Source: Candidatus Planktophila sp.
Lineage (GTDB): Bacteria; Actinomycetota; Actinomycetes; Nanopelagicales; Nanopelagicaceae
Direction: 5' to 3'
Assembly (NCBI GenBank): GCA_030681675.1
Contig: JAUXRP010000003.1
Coordinates: forward strand, 1 to 64,000
DNA: 64,000 nt
Below, piece after piece: positions 26,320 to 35,905 of the stretch; positions within the stretch are counted from its first letter, which is position 1, and each line of letters begins with the position of its first letter. Below the pieces are notes generated by a model. The model searched no databases and had not been told where the DNA came from. It was given only the letters and a program-made list of their open reading frames with translations. Both the position numbers and the translations under genes were made by a program.

Positions 26320-27839
26320 CTGCGTACTCCATTGAAGTCTGACGGGAAGTTAATCATTGCACTTTTGACCGGCAAAGGAGTCAAACCGCCCATGGCGCAG
26401 AGAGATCCATCGGTCATCACTTCGCAAAGATCAAGAAGTAGTTTCTTATTCTCATCTACCCTAACGCCCTTAATGATCAAGTCAATTGTTTCAGACCCCC
26501 GAGTAGAGCCAATTCGACAGGGTGTGCATTTTCCGCACGATTCGAGGGCACAAAACTCCATCGCAAACTTAGCCTGCACGGCTAAATCAATCGTGTCATC
26601 AAAGACCACAATGCCACCATGGCCCAACATTCCACCGGCAGCGATAAGTGACTCATAATCCATTGAAGTTTCAAACTGTGCCGTTGAGAAATATGCCCCT
26701 AGCGGACCGCCGATTTGTACTGCGCGAACTGGTCGACCAGTAAGTGTGCCTCCCCCATAGGTATTCACTAACTCATCGAGACTGATTCCAAATGCACACT
26801 CCACGATTCCACCTCGTGCGATATTTCCTGCTAATTGAAATACTTGAGTGCCCATTGAGCGTCCAACACCACGAGCTTTATAAAAATCGGCCCCTTGCGC
26901 CATAATCATCGGGACCGTGGACAGTGTTAAAACATTATTAATAACAGTTGGTTGGCCAAAGAGACCTTCTATCGCTGGAAATGGGGGCTTTGAACGTACT
27001 ACTCCACGTTTGCCTTCAATACTTTCCAACATTGCAGTTTCTTCTCCGCAGACATAGGAGCCAGCACCCACCCGAATCTGTATATCAAATGAATGAGGGG
27101 TTCCTAGAACTCGACTTCCTAGCCAATCACTATTACGTGCAATATCAATTGCTTTTTGTAGAATTGAAATCGCATATGGATACTCAGATCGAATATAGAC
27201 ATAGCCTTGAGTCGCACCAACTGCAATCGCTGCAATAGTCATACCTTCTATCAGAGTAAATGGATCGCCCTCAATTAACATGCGATCGGCGAAAGTTCCA
27301 CTATCACCCTCATCGGCGTTACAACAAATATATTTCTCGTCGCTGATGGTTTGTGATACCGCACGCCATTTTATGCCGGCTGGAAAACCTGCACCGCCAC
27401 GACCGCGCAACCCCGACTCTGCAATTTCATCGATGATCGAATCCTTTTCAAGCATGAGCGCTTTATGCAAACCAATCAATCCACCATTGGCACGATAGTC
27501 ATCGAGAGAGAGTGGATCGATTATGCCAACTCGTGCAAAGGTGACACGATCTTGCGAGGCTAACCAAACAATCTCATCGGTTTTCCCAAGTGACAAAGGA
27601 TGTGCGCCGCCCTGTAGAAAATCCGCATGTATGAGAGATTGCACATCCTTTTTACTAACTGGACCATAAGCAATGCGCCCAGTTGGAAGTTCGACTTCGA
27701 CAAGAGTTTCAAGCCACAAAGCTCCACGTGAACCATTTCGAACAATCTCAATATCTGGTAGTAACTCTGCAAAAGCCGCAGCAACTTCATCGGCGCCAAC
27801 TGATACTGCAGCGCTATCGCCTGGAACAAATACTCTCAT
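26316..27839 (-). CDS. fdsB: NAD-dependent formate dehydrogenase beta subunit (NuoF-like)
   Basis: This 507-residue diaphorase subunit passes electrons from the alpha subunit to NAD+. It has a short thioredoxin-like N-terminal region (about 1-110), then the FMN/NADH domain with GRGGAGFPAGIKW and GAGSYVCGEETAMLESIEG. The C-terminal 4Fe-4S motif is SCGKCTPCRIGSTRG. It overlaps fdsG by 4 bp and fdsA by 4 bp, so the three subunits are translationally coupled. The FMN-containing partner means formate oxidation yields NADH, not quinol. Confidence 0.93.
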   Translation of the reverse strand: MRVFVPGDSAAVSVGADEVAAAFAELLPDIEIVRNGSRGALWLETLVEVELPTGRIAYGPVSKKDVQSLIHADFLQGGAHPLSLGKTDEIVWLASQDRVTFARVGIIDPLSLDDYRANGGLIGLHKALMLEKDSIIDEIAESGLRGRGGAGFPAGIKWRAVSQTISDEKYICCNADEGDSGTFADRMLIEGDPFTLIEGMTIAAIAVGATQGYVYIRSEYPYAISILQKAIDIARNSDWLGSRVLGTPHSFDIQIRVGAGSYVCGEETAMLESIEGKRGVVRSKPPFPAIEGLFGQPTVINNVLTLSTVPMIMAQGADFYKARGVGRSMGTQVFQLAGNIARGGIVECAFGISLDELVNTYGGGTLTGRPVRAVQIGGPLGAYFSTAQFETSMDYESLIAAGGMLGHGGIVVFDDTIDLAVQAKFAMEFCALESCGKCTPCRIGSTRGSETIDLIIKGVRVDENKKLLLDLCEVMTDGSLCAMGGLTPLPVKSAMINFPSDFNGVRR

Positions 27840-28261
27840 TGTCGCGCCTTCTCAATCTTTTCAAGGCTCGCTCGACCGATGAGCATTCCATCCACCATTG
27901 CAGCAGGCCCAAGTGCGCAGTTTCCAAAGCAGTAACTCTCCCGAGTTTCCTGCGGAAATTTACCTTTCACTTCGCGTTCTAATTCACGTGCCCCAACAGC
28001 TTGGCAAGCCTCAGCTACGCAGATAGAGATCTCGTGCGGTGGTGGTGGTGTAGTTCGCAAATCATGGTAAAAAGTTAAAACTCCATGTACATCTGCCCGT
28101 GTTTTATTAAAGAGTTGTGCAATGAGTTCCACGCAGGCTTTATCTACATACCCAAACTCTCTCTGCATTAACTGCAGGGCCATGAGTACTGCTCCTTTTT
28201 CTTCGCGCAGGGTCGCAAGAAGAGCTACTGCTCTCTCGTGTGACCACGTCGAATACTTCAT
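27836..28261 (-). CDS. fdsG: NAD-dependent formate dehydrogenase gamma subunit (NuoE-like)
   Basis: This 141-residue thioredoxin-fold [2Fe-2S] subunit has cluster ligands in CVAEACQ and CFGNCALGP, the spacing used by NuoE/FdsG. The helical N-terminus (YVDKACVELIAQLF, TFYHDLRT) is also typical. It sits between fhs and fdsB with one-base and four-base overlaps, placing formate production and oxidation on one mRNA. Confidence 0.92.
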   Translation of the reverse strand: MKYSTWSHERAVALLATLREEKGAVLMALQLMQREFGYVDKACVELIAQLFNKTRADVHGVLTFYHDLRTTPPPPHEISICVAEACQAVGARELEREVKGKFPQETRESYCFGNCALGPAAMVDGMLIGRASLEKIEKARQ

Positions 28262-29925
28262 TAGAACAAACCTACGACCTTTCCATCAACATAATCAATG
28301 CGTTCAGCCGCCGGAACTTTTGGCAAGCCTGGCATTGTCATTATTTCACCGCAGATCATCACGATGAATTCGGCGCCGGCAGATAGCTTTACCTCGCGGA
28401 TATTGAGTGAATGCCCACTGGGTGCCCCGCGAAGGGCGGCGTCGGTGCTAAAGGAGTACTGAGTCTTAGCAACGCAGATAGGAAATCCACCATATCCGGA
28501 GGCTTCTAGCTCCTTTAACTTCAGACGTACTTTTGCATCGGCCGTAACTTCTTTTGCGCCATATATTTTTGTGGCAACGGCATTAATTTTCTCCCACAAA
28601 CTCATCTCATCCTCATATACGAAGTTCATTTTATTGGGTTCTTCGCAGAGTTCCACAACTGCATGAGCTAAATCTGTGGCTCCCGCGCCACCATCTGCCC
28701 AGTGGGTTGCAAGAACAATTTTTACTCCCATAGCTTCTACGCGTGCACGAAGTAATTCAATCTCAGCAGCGGTATCGCTCGTAAAGTTATTAATTGAAAC
28801 AACTAACGGCAAATTGTAAACATCCTTAATATTATGAATATGACGCTCTAAATTAACTATCCCCGCCTCAAGTGCTCCTAGATTCTCCTCAGTAATAGTC
28901 TTCAAATCAGCTCCACCGTGATATTTAATTGCACGCACCGTTGCAACGAGAACACATGCCGATGGACGCAAACCCGACTTTCGACATTTAATATCGATAA
29001 ATTTTTCAGCACCAAGATCTGCGCCAAAACCCGCCTCTGTCACTACATAATCGGCAAGTTTCATGGCCGAAGTCGTAGCAACAACCGAATTGCAGCCATG
29101 AGCTATGTTGGCAAATGGTCCACCATGAATAAATGCAGGGGTGTTTTCTAAAGTTTGAACTAAATTAGGTTGAAAAGCATCTTTCAAAATAACCGTCATT
29201 GCACCTTGAGCATTGAGTTCGCTTGCAAGCACTGGAGTCTTATCGCGCTTATAGCCAACAACGATTTTGCCTATTCTTTCCTTTAAATCTTCGATCGATG
29301 TTGCAAGACAGAAGATGGCCATAATTTCGGAGGCCACAACAATGTCAAAACCATCACTGCGTGGATAACCATTGCCTACGCCACCAATAGATTGAATAAT
29401 CTCGCGCAGCGCCCGATCATTCATGTCGATAACTCGCTTCCACGTAACTCTTCGGATATCGATTGCTAACTCATTGCCGTGGTGAATATGGTTATCGATT
29501 AGGGCTGCGAGCAAGTTATTTGCCAGAGCAATGGCATTAAAATCGCCTGTAAAGTGAAGATTTATGTCCTCCATAGGGACTACTTGGGCAAATCCACCTC
29601 CGGCTGCGCCGCCTTTCATTCCAAAGACTGGACCCAGAGAGGGTTCGCGCAATGCAATCATCGCATTTTTGCCGATGTGACGAAGTGCATCGCCCAAACC
29701 AACTGTTGTAGTGGTCTTGCCCTCCCCTGCTGGAGTTGGACTAATTGCAGTCACCAAAATTAGTTTTGATCCTTTTCGCTCAGGGAGTGCGGTTAAATAC
29801 TTCAAATTTACTTTCGCTTTATATTTTCCATACGCCTCAAGATTTTCAACATCAATACCAAGAGATGCTCCAATCTCATTGATTGATTTCATGGTTGCAG
29901 CTTGTGCAATTTCGATATCTGACAT
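28261..29925 (-). CDS. fhs: Formate-tetrahydrofolate ligase
   Basis: This 554-residue Fhs interconverts formyl-THF + ADP + Pi with formate + THF + ATP. The nucleotide loop is [19 protein letters not shown], and family segments [20 protein letters not shown]-like HFTGDFNAI and GGAPSGH-like RGAPSGH are present. It sits in the operon right after etfA (3 bp) and before fdsG, so in this context it most likely runs in reverse, releasing formate and conserving one ATP per methyl group. No folD is found in the window, so the step from methylene-THF to formyl-THF must be encoded elsewhere. Confidence 0.95.
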   Translation of the reverse strand: MSDIEIAQAATMKSINEIGASLGIDVENLEAYGKYKAKVNLKYLTALPERKGSKLILVTAISPTPAGEGKTTTTVGLGDALRHIGKNAMIALREPSLGPVFGMKGGAAGGGFAQVVPMEDINLHFTGDFNAIALANNLLAALIDNHIHHGNELAIDIRRVTWKRVIDMNDRALREIIQSIGGVGNGYPRSDGFDIVVASEIMAIFCLATSIEDLKERIGKIVVGYKRDKTPVLASELNAQGAMTVILKDAFQPNLVQTLENTPAFIHGGPFANIAHGCNSVVATTSAMKLADYVVTEAGFGADLGAEKFIDIKCRKSGLRPSACVLVATVRAIKYHGGADLKTITEENLGALEAGIVNLERHIHNIKDVYNLPLVVSINNFTSDTAAEIELLRARVEAMGVKIVLATHWADGGAGATDLAHAVVELCEEPNKMNFVYEDEMSLWEKINAVATKIYGAKEVTADAKVRLKLKELEASGYGGFPICVAKTQYSFSTDAALRGAPSGHSLNIREVKLSAGAEFIVMICGEIMTMPGLPKVPAAERIDYVDGKVVGLF

Positions 29926-29928
29926 TTT

Positions 29929-30888
29929 TTATCCCTTAGCCTGACGTAAGGCGCTTGTGAGCGCAGGTATAATTTGGTGTAAATCTCCGATGATTGCGTA
30001 GTCGGCATAACGAAGTATCGGAGCTTCTGGATCGGTATTGATAACGACGATTGTCTTACTATTTTTCATTCCAGCAATATGCTGCATCGCTCCTGAAATT
30101 CCCGCAGCGATGTAGAGATCCGGTGCGACTTTGGTACCAGTCTGCCCCACTTGTTCGGCATGTGGGCGCCAACCAGAACTAGTTACAACGCGAGAACAGC
30201 CCACTGTTCCACCAAGGAGCTCTGCCAACTCTTCTAACTTTCCGAAGCCCTCGGCTCCGCCAACTCCTCTTCCTCCTGACACTATTACCTTTGCATCATT
30301 GAGAGTGATCCCACCTTTAGACTCTCCGGAATCACGGCTTAAAATTCTTACAACGCGGTCTTCTGGATGCAACGAAGGTTCGAAAGAGACAACGGTTGCC
30401 GGCGCGCCACCTGTTGCTTGTGCTTCAATTGAAAAACCAAGAATGCTAGCAACGAGTAAATCAGAGTGAACAAGTGCTGATTCAATGAGGTTGCCCGCCC
30501 ATCGCGCTCGAAGCACGTGATGAGGTGAGCCCACAGTTATTTCAGAGCATTCAGCGGCCATTGGCACATCTAAAAAGGCGGACAAATGTGCGAGTTGTTC
30601 ATTTCCACGTGGGCTACCTGCCGCCAAAACCGCAGCCGGCTTTAGTTTTTCAACTAAATCCATAAGTGCACGGCCCGATGCCCTCGGCGTGTAATCGGTA
30701 ATGGCGCTATGTGTTGCTACGTGCAAAACTGTTGCGCCATATTCGCCTACAATCCCCGCAAGTGAAGCGCCTTCACTACCAATCGCTACGGCTTCGACCC
30801 CATGGCCTAACTTTCGCGCAGCAGTGAGTGCTCGCAGAGATAACGGATCGATTTCTCCACGATCATGATCTATAAGAACCAGAATCAT
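29929..30888 (-). CDS. etfA: Electron transfer flavoprotein alpha subunit
   Basis: This 319-residue EtfA has the C-terminal FAD-binding signature, with GGRGVGGAEGFGKLEELA, the VGQTGTKVAPDLYIAAGISGA region and VVINTDPEAPI. It pairs with EtfB (shared base at 30888). Position between the dimethylglycine-dehydrogenase-like gene and fhs shows that it takes electrons from that flavoenzyme. An ETF:quinone oxidoreductase is not in the window. Confidence 0.93.
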   Translation of the reverse strand: MILVLIDHDRGEIDPLSLRALTAARKLGHGVEAVAIGSEGASLAGIVGEYGATVLHVATHSAITDYTPRASGRALMDLVEKLKPAAVLAAGSPRGNEQLAHLSAFLDVPMAAECSEITVGSPHHVLRARWAGNLIESALVHSDLLVASILGFSIEAQATGGAPATVVSFEPSLHPEDRVVRILSRDSGESKGGITLNDAKVIVSGGRGVGGAEGFGKLEELAELLGGTVGCSRVVTSSGWRPHAEQVGQTGTKVAPDLYIAAGISGAMQHIAGMKNSKTIVVINTDPEAPILRYADYAIIGDLHQIIPALTSALRQAKG

Positions 30889-31643
30889 TAGATTGCTCCA
30901 ATCTGCTTCAACACTTCAACCAAGGCTGGAACTGCTTCTGTGCCCTTACCTAAGATTTCAGCGCCTTTATCTTTAGATGGCGCTAAAGCGAGAGTCACTT
31001 TTTCAAGTTTTGGAGTTCGCGGCTCGGCCTTTTTCAAATCCACAATTTTTTTACGCGACTGCATACGTCCCGGCACCGATGGATAACGGGGGATGTTGAG
31101 ACCATCGCGAACGGTCACGATTGCAGGTAACGGTGCTTCATAATGCTCGCGACCATTAGCTACAACGCGCTCACAGGCAACAACGCCATTTTCAATTTTC
31201 ATGGACTTTACATTTGTAATAATCGGACGGTTAAGGGCATGGGCAACTCGAATATGAATTTGGTAGCCCGCACTATCTGCCGACTCGGCACCAAAGATAA
31301 TTAAATCAAAGTTCGTCTCATCGGCATTAATCGCATCGACTAATGCAGCTGCCGTCCCCTGAGGGTCCCACTCTTGCCCATCGGTTTCAACTAAAACTGC
31401 ACGAGTCGCACCAATTGCTAACTGCGATCGAAGTTGTTCTTCGGCATCACTAGGCCCAAGTGTTAAAAGCGTGAGCGTGCCACCCATTTGTTCAACTAGC
31501 TGCACGCCTGCCTCGACGGCATTTTCTTCGTGGGGAGAAATCCCAAAACCCAGATGTTTCGTTTCAATGTCTCGAGAATCTGGAGTCAGAATTAAAGTTC
31601 CTCCTGCTAATGGCACGCGCTTTAAACAGACAAGTACATCCAT
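30888..31643 (-). CDS. etfB: Electron transfer flavoprotein beta subunit
   Basis: This 251-residue EtfB has an AMP-binding fold with LVCLKRVP at the N-terminus, LTLGPSDAEEQLRSQLAIGATRAVLV, IIFGAESADS and the C-terminal recognition-loop region LNIPRYPSVPGRMQSRKK. It overlaps the upstream oxidoreductase gene and etfA by a single base each. Together with EtfA it forms the electron acceptor of the demethylating flavoenzyme. Confidence 0.93.
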   Translation of the reverse strand: MDVLVCLKRVPLAGGTLILTPDSRDIETKHLGFGISPHEENAVEAGVQLVEQMGGTLTLLTLGPSDAEEQLRSQLAIGATRAVLVETDGQEWDPQGTAAALVDAINADETNFDLIIFGAESADSAGYQIHIRVAHALNRPIITNVKSMKIENGVVACERVVANGREHYEAPLPAIVTVRDGLNIPRYPSVPGRMQSRKKIVDLKKAEPRTPKLEKVTLALAPSKDKGAEILGKGTEAVPALVEVLKQIGAI

Positions 31644-34162
31644 TAGGCCATAATCCTTTCATTTGAAGGATCAAAGACTGATGTTGCACCTACTTCAGCA
31701 ACTGAACATGGATAATGCTCACCCAAATACTCAACCAGGAATTTATTGCCGGCGACGGCTAGCTCTGTTGGTAGGTATGACATCAAGATGTGCTTGCCTA
31801 GAGAAGGGGCAGATCCCGCACTTGTAACATACGAGCGGCGACCATGCGAATCTACAATTGGTTGCTTATCAAGAGTAAGAATTGGTTCGTTACCCATCAT
31901 GTATCTCTTTTCACCAGCCGATGAAGTGTGATCATCAACAAAAAGTGTGCAGAGAATTGCGATTGGTTTTTCACCTCGATGCTTAACGTGTGCTTCCTTT
32001 CCGATGAAATCAGCCTCTTTTAGCTTAGGTGACACCATTCCAGCCTCTACAACCGTGTACTCGGTTTCAAGTTCAGGGCCATATGCGCGGTAACTCTTTT
32101 CTAACCGCCCAGTAGTTCCATAAACGCCAATACCGACTGGAATCATCTCGTGGTCTTTACCACTCTCCCACAACATTTCCCACAATTTGGCGCCTTGTTC
32201 GATTGGAATGTAGAACTCCCACCCAAGATCGCCAACGTATGAGATGCGAGATGCTAAAACGCGAAGTGGTCCTATTTCAATAACTTTGCAGGTACTGAAC
32301 TTAAATGCCTCTTTACTCATGTCGCTCTTTGTAATTTTTTGAATTATTTCGCGCGCTTTAGGTCCCCAGACTCCGATAGTTGTGTATGAAGAAGTTAAGT
32401 CAAAAATCTGTGCCGAACCATCGGCCGGTAACAAATCGCTAAACCACTTCTTATCTGCCATTCCATGAGCGCCACCTGTCACAACACGGAAGTGATTGGT
32501 ATCAAGTCGCATAATTGTTAAATCTGATTTGAACCCCCCATTTGGTCCAAGGACTGGTGTGTAAACAACTCGACCAATGGCGACATCCATCTGTCGTAAC
32601 GCCGCCTTTTGCACCACTGCTAGTGCGCCAGGTCCAGTTACATCAAAAATCGTAAAGGCAGATAGATCAACAATTCCTGCGGTTTCGCGCATTTGTAAGT
32701 GCTCGGCATTGATTATTGGTGACCACCAACGCGACTCCCACTCGGAAGTACGTGGCATTACTTTCTCGCCAAATTTTTCAACGAGATGCTTATTTGACTC
32801 ATACCAAAATGGACGTTCCCAGCCAGCGGTCTCATAAAAAACTGCACCAAGATTCTTTTCTGCCGCATAAAATGGCGAGAGGCGCACATTGCGGTTCGAT
32901 GCATACTGCTCAAGTGGATGAACAATTCCATACGTCTTATTAAAACTTTCATCAACTCGAGCTTTAATATGGAACTCAGCTTTTTGGTGATCATGAAAAC
33001 GTGCGATGTTTGAGGAGTGAAGATCAATCTCTGAATCCCCAAGAATCATCCATTCGGCTACCGATTTAGCTGTACCAGGTCCTTCTTTAATCCAAACCGC
33101 TGCTACCGACCACAAACCTTTTACCTCTGGAGTTTCGCCGAGAATCGGCATCCCATCAGGTGTGTACGAAAGAATTCCGTTGATTGCATATTTTTCACGC
33201 ACATTTTCATCGCCAACAATTGAGGGCATTAATTCAAAGGCGTGTTCATCTTGGATATCAAAGTCAGCTTGGGTAAAAGCAAACTCAGTTGGTGAAAGTG
33301 CTGCCGTTGCATTTGATGGCAGATCCTCTGGTGTATAAAGAATTGGGCGGTGAGCATAAGAGCCAATCTCGAGTCCTGTTCCATGTTGGCGCTCGTACAT
33401 AAAGACATCCATATCGCGAACGATTGGCCACTCGATATCGCCTTTTGCATCCTTAAAAAATGGAACTGGTCCAATGTCCTTCATTTGGTGCACCGCTGGC
33501 GTTAAGGGAATATGTGCACCTGCCATCGCTGCAAGTTTAGGTGACCAGCAGCCAGCTGCAATAACAACATAATCTGCCGCGATTGTGCCTTGATCGGTAA
33601 CGACGCCAGTGACATGGCCATTTTCAACAGTTATATCTAGAACTTCGATATTGGCAAAAGAGAGGGCGGCACCGATTTCAATTGCATACTCACGCATCAA
33701 AGTTCCAGTGCGTAGTGAGTCAACTACGCCAACGGAAGGCTGATAATAACCTCCCACAATGACGCTCTCGTCAATGTACGGAACCAGAGTTTTAACCTCT
33801 GCGGGCGTAAGAATTTGACCACCATCAATGCCCCACGATTTAGCTGAGGTTATACGACGTGCTAGCTCTTGCATCCGCTCTGAAGTGCGAGCAACTTCAA
33901 TGCCGCCGGTTTCGGTAAACGTTCCCCACTCTTTATATTGGCGCATACTCTCTGCCGTAATCGCCGTCATCTCTTTAGAGTGATCGACAGGAAAAATAAA
34001 GTTCGAGGCGTGCCCAGTTGAGCCGCCAGGGTTAGGCAATGGCCCTTTATCAATCTGAACAATATCTTTCCAACCCAATTTCGCTAAGTGATAAACCATT
34101 CCATTGCCGACAATACCTGCGCCGATCACTACGCACTTTGCTTTTTCAGGTAACTTACTCAT
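31643..34162 (-). CDS. Dimethylglycine/sarcosine dehydrogenase-like flavoenzyme with folate domain
   Basis: This 839-residue enzyme (from ATG 34162) has an N-terminal DAO-type FAD domain with VVIGAGIVGN (about 11-20). His51 in GSTGHASNF is at the position of the covalent FAD histidine of dimethylglycine dehydrogenase. From about 430 on there is a GcvT-like folate domain ending with the aminomethyltransferase C-domain. Such enzymes oxidise an N-methyl group, pass electrons to ETF and load the carbon on THF as methylene-THF. ATG 34162 is preceded by GAGG; the frame is open to 34288, but that part would overlap gntR. Dimethylglycine, the product of betaine demethylation, is the most likely substrate; sarcosine is possible. 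Confidence 0.87.
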   Translation of the reverse strand: MSKLPEKAKCVVIGAGIVGNGMVYHLAKLGWKDIVQIDKGPLPNPGGSTGHASNFIFPVDHSKEMTAITAESMRQYKEWGTFTETGGIEVARTSERMQELARRITSAKSWGIDGGQILTPAEVKTLVPYIDESVIVGGYYQPSVGVVDSLRTGTLMREYAIEIGAALSFANIEVLDITVENGHVTGVVTDQGTIAADYVVIAAGCWSPKLAAMAGAHIPLTPAVHQMKDIGPVPFFKDAKGDIEWPIVRDMDVFMYERQHGTGLEIGSYAHRPILYTPEDLPSNATAALSPTEFAFTQADFDIQDEHAFELMPSIVGDENVREKYAINGILSYTPDGMPILGETPEVKGLWSVAAVWIKEGPGTAKSVAEWMILGDSEIDLHSSNIARFHDHQKAEFHIKARVDESFNKTYGIVHPLEQYASNRNVRLSPFYAAEKNLGAVFYETAGWERPFWYESNKHLVEKFGEKVMPRTSEWESRWWSPIINAEHLQMRETAGIVDLSAFTIFDVTGPGALAVVQKAALRQMDVAIGRVVYTPVLGPNGGFKSDLTIMRLDTNHFRVVTGGAHGMADKKWFSDLLPADGSAQIFDLTSSYTTIGVWGPKAREIIQKITKSDMSKEAFKFSTCKVIEIGPLRVLASRISYVGDLGWEFYIPIEQGAKLWEMLWESGKDHEMIPVGIGVYGTTGRLEKSYRAYGPELETEYTVVEAGMVSPKLKEADFIGKEAHVKHRGEKPIAILCTLFVDDHTSSAGEKRYMMGNEPILTLDKQPIVDSHGRRSYVTSAGSAPSLGKHILMSYLPTELAVAGNKFLVEYLGEHYPCSVAEVGATSVFDPSNERIMA

Positions 34163-34193
34163 AGCGTTTTTCCTCGTTCTTTTAAGTGGTGGG

Positions 34194-34856
34194 TTATAAA
34201 GATTTACGTATAGATGCTTCAAAACCTTCAACGTGATCGCGCATTGCCTTGCCTGCCGCACTCGAATCAGCACTTGCAATCGCTTCAAGAAGTGCGCGAT
34301 GTTCGATTATCGCTTCTGTTAAACCAGTAACGCGATCCAAAGCTAAAAACCAGATACGTAGAGCGTGTGCATAATAGTTATCGAGCGCCGCTGCCAAGAA
34401 TTTATTGTGAGTGCATTGATAGATATGGTGATGAATGCGTTGATCTAATCCAATTAAAGTCGCCATATTTACATCGCCTTTAATAGCATTAATTTCAGTG
34501 ATGAGAGCTGTAGTAATTGCATGATCGGCTAACGTTGAGCGCTCTGCGGCGAGTTCGGCCGCTTTAATCTCAAGTACCGCGCGAATTTCAGAGAGCGCTG
34601 AGAGATTTTGTACATCTACGCTTGAGACAAACATTCCGCGGCGAGGATAAACCTCCACCAATTTTTCATTAGCTAAGGATCGAAGGGCCTCACGAATCGG
34701 CGTACGACCAAAGCCGAGTTTGGCCATTAAATTACTCTCACTCAGTAGCGATCCTGGAACGAGTTCCAATGTGATGATCATGGAGCGAATTTGGCTATAG
34801 GCCTCGTCTGATAGCGAACCGCTCTCTCTGGAGAGGATATGAATGGCCTGGCTCAT
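34194..34856 (-). CDS. GntR-family regulator (FCD type)
   Basis: This 220-residue regulator has an N-terminal winged helix (LSESNLMAKLGFGRTPIREALRSL, shown in part; about 37-62) and an all-helical FCD effector domain (about 85-215) with metal-site-like His in QRIHHHIY and DHVEGFE. It is the first gene of the dimethylglycine-ETF-Fhs-formate dehydrogenase operon and lies 31 bp before the next start. No ribosome site precedes ATG 34856, so it may be read from a leaderless mRNA. It probably controls this operon in answer to a methylated amine or C1 intermediate. Confidence 0.9.
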   Translation of the reverse strand: MSQAIHILSRESGSLSDEAYSQIRSMIITLELVPGSLLSESNLMAKLGFGRTPIREALRSLANEKLVEVYPRRGMFVSSVDVQNLSALSEIRAVLEIKAAELAAERSTLADHAITTALITEINAIKGDVNMATLIGLDQRIHHHIYQCTHNKFLAAALDNYYAHALRIWFLALDRVTGLTEAIIEHRALLEAIASADSSAAGKAMRDHVEGFEASIRKSL

Positions 34857-34864
34857 AGAGTTGA

Positions 34865-34874
34865 TGATATATCA
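34865..34874. promoter_or_regulatory. Palindrome upstream of gntR
   Basis: TGATATATCA is a perfect 10-bp palindrome 9 bp before the gntR start. It includes a -10-like TATATC on the minus strand. It could be the GntR operator or simply an AT-rich -10 region. I see no second copy elsewhere in the window. Confidence 0.35.
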
Positions 34875-34902
34875 GTCATATACAGATTGATACACCAGCG
34901 AG

Positions 34903-35637
34903 CTAGCCGAAATAATACTTCTGAAATAGCCAGACTGAAGCCCCAAAACCTACGGTAAGAATCAGGGCGCGATAGACGAGGACAGGCATGCGGGCGGCCC
35001 AATGACCACCAAATGTGCCCCCAATGCTTGCGCCTAATACGAGGGCAATAACGAACGGCCATTCGGCCCGGCCGCTAAAGATATAGATGATGTTAGAGAT
35101 CAGTGAGGTCCACCCGACGATGAGGTTCTTAGCTGTATTCAAGCTCTTGGGATCTCGCCGGATATCTCGAGCAAGGACGGCAATAACGATGACACCTTGG
35201 CCAGGGCCAAAGTAACCGCAGTACAGCCCACTTCCGAACAATCCAATTTTTTCAACCTGCTCGTGCCGTGCTCCTCTATCGGGTTTAGCCTTAATTAAAA
35301 ATGAAAGACTCGCAAAAAGGAGTAGAAAAGGCACCATCTTTTCAAAAACCCCTGGTGGAACGGTCAATAAAGCCACTGCTCCGATGGCTGAGCCGGTAAT
35401 TGAAATGAGAATCAAGGTTTTGTACTGCTGAAAATAGGCTCGCATCTGATGTCGCACGGCAATGAGTGCAAAGAAGTTTGCGGGAGTAACACCTAAGGCG
35501 TTTGTAATTGCCGCGCTCACAGGTGACATTCCGGTTGCAAGTAATACTGGATATGAGATGACCGATGCTCCGCCTGCCATTCCATTTATTCCGCCGACTA
35601 AAATACCGACCGCGAATATTAGGAAGTATTCAAGCAT
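34903..35637 (-). CDS. TauE/SafE-family membrane transporter
   Basis: This is a 244-residue (from ATG 35637) membrane protein with about seven hydrophobic segments and the two-repeat layout of the TauE/SafE family. Segments include GGINGMAGGASVISYPVLLATG at the N-terminus (shown in part as GGINGMAGGAS) and GLYCGYFGPGQGVIVIAVL in the second repeat. Family members export sulfite, sulfoacetate or other small organic anions. It lies 46 bp upstream of gntR on the same strand, between the methyl-oxidation operon and the molybdopterin genes. The substrate is unknown; formate or a small C1/sulfur anion would suit the context. Confidence 0.82.
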   Translation of the reverse strand: MLEYFLIFAVGILVGGINGMAGGASVISYPVLLATGMSPVSAAITNALGVTPANFFALIAVRHQMRAYFQQYKTLILISITGSAIGAVALLTVPPGVFEKMVPFLLLFASLSFLIKAKPDRGARHEQVEKIGLFGSGLYCGYFGPGQGVIVIAVLARDIRRDPKSLNTAKNLIVGWTSLISNIIYIFSGRAEWPFVIALVLGASIGGTFGGHWAARMPVLVYRALILTVGFGASVWLFQKYYFG

Positions 35638-35659
35638 GGCATAACCATACAATGGTGAA

Positions 35660-35905
35660 ATGGATAATGGGGTAGAAATTAGATTCTTTGCTGCCGCTCG
35701 AGCTGCTGCAGGTGTCGATCAGATGTTCTGTGCCAGCGCGCAATTTCAAGAGATTATTAGCGAAATCTGTCAAACTAGACCCGCTCTGGCCCACGTAATT
35801 GCACAGTGCAGTTTCTTACTTGATTCAGTGGCTGTACATGATCAAAATTTTGTTGTAGATGATGGAAGTATTATCGATGTGCTTCCACGTTTTGCTGGTG
35901 GCTAG
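35660..35905 (+). CDS. moaD: Molybdopterin synthase sulfur carrier MoaD
   Basis: This 81-residue ubiquitin-fold protein begins VEIRFFAAARAAAG and ends LPRFAGG. The C-terminal Gly-Gly is what becomes the thiocarboxylate that donates sulfur to precursor Z. It is the only plus-strand member of the cofactor set and is convergent with moaE, the stop codons lying back to back (35905/35906). Confidence 0.92.
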   Translation: MDNGVEIRFFAAARAAAGVDQMFCASAQFQEIISEICQTRPALAHVIAQCSFLLDSVAVHDQNFVVDDGSIIDVLPRFAGG

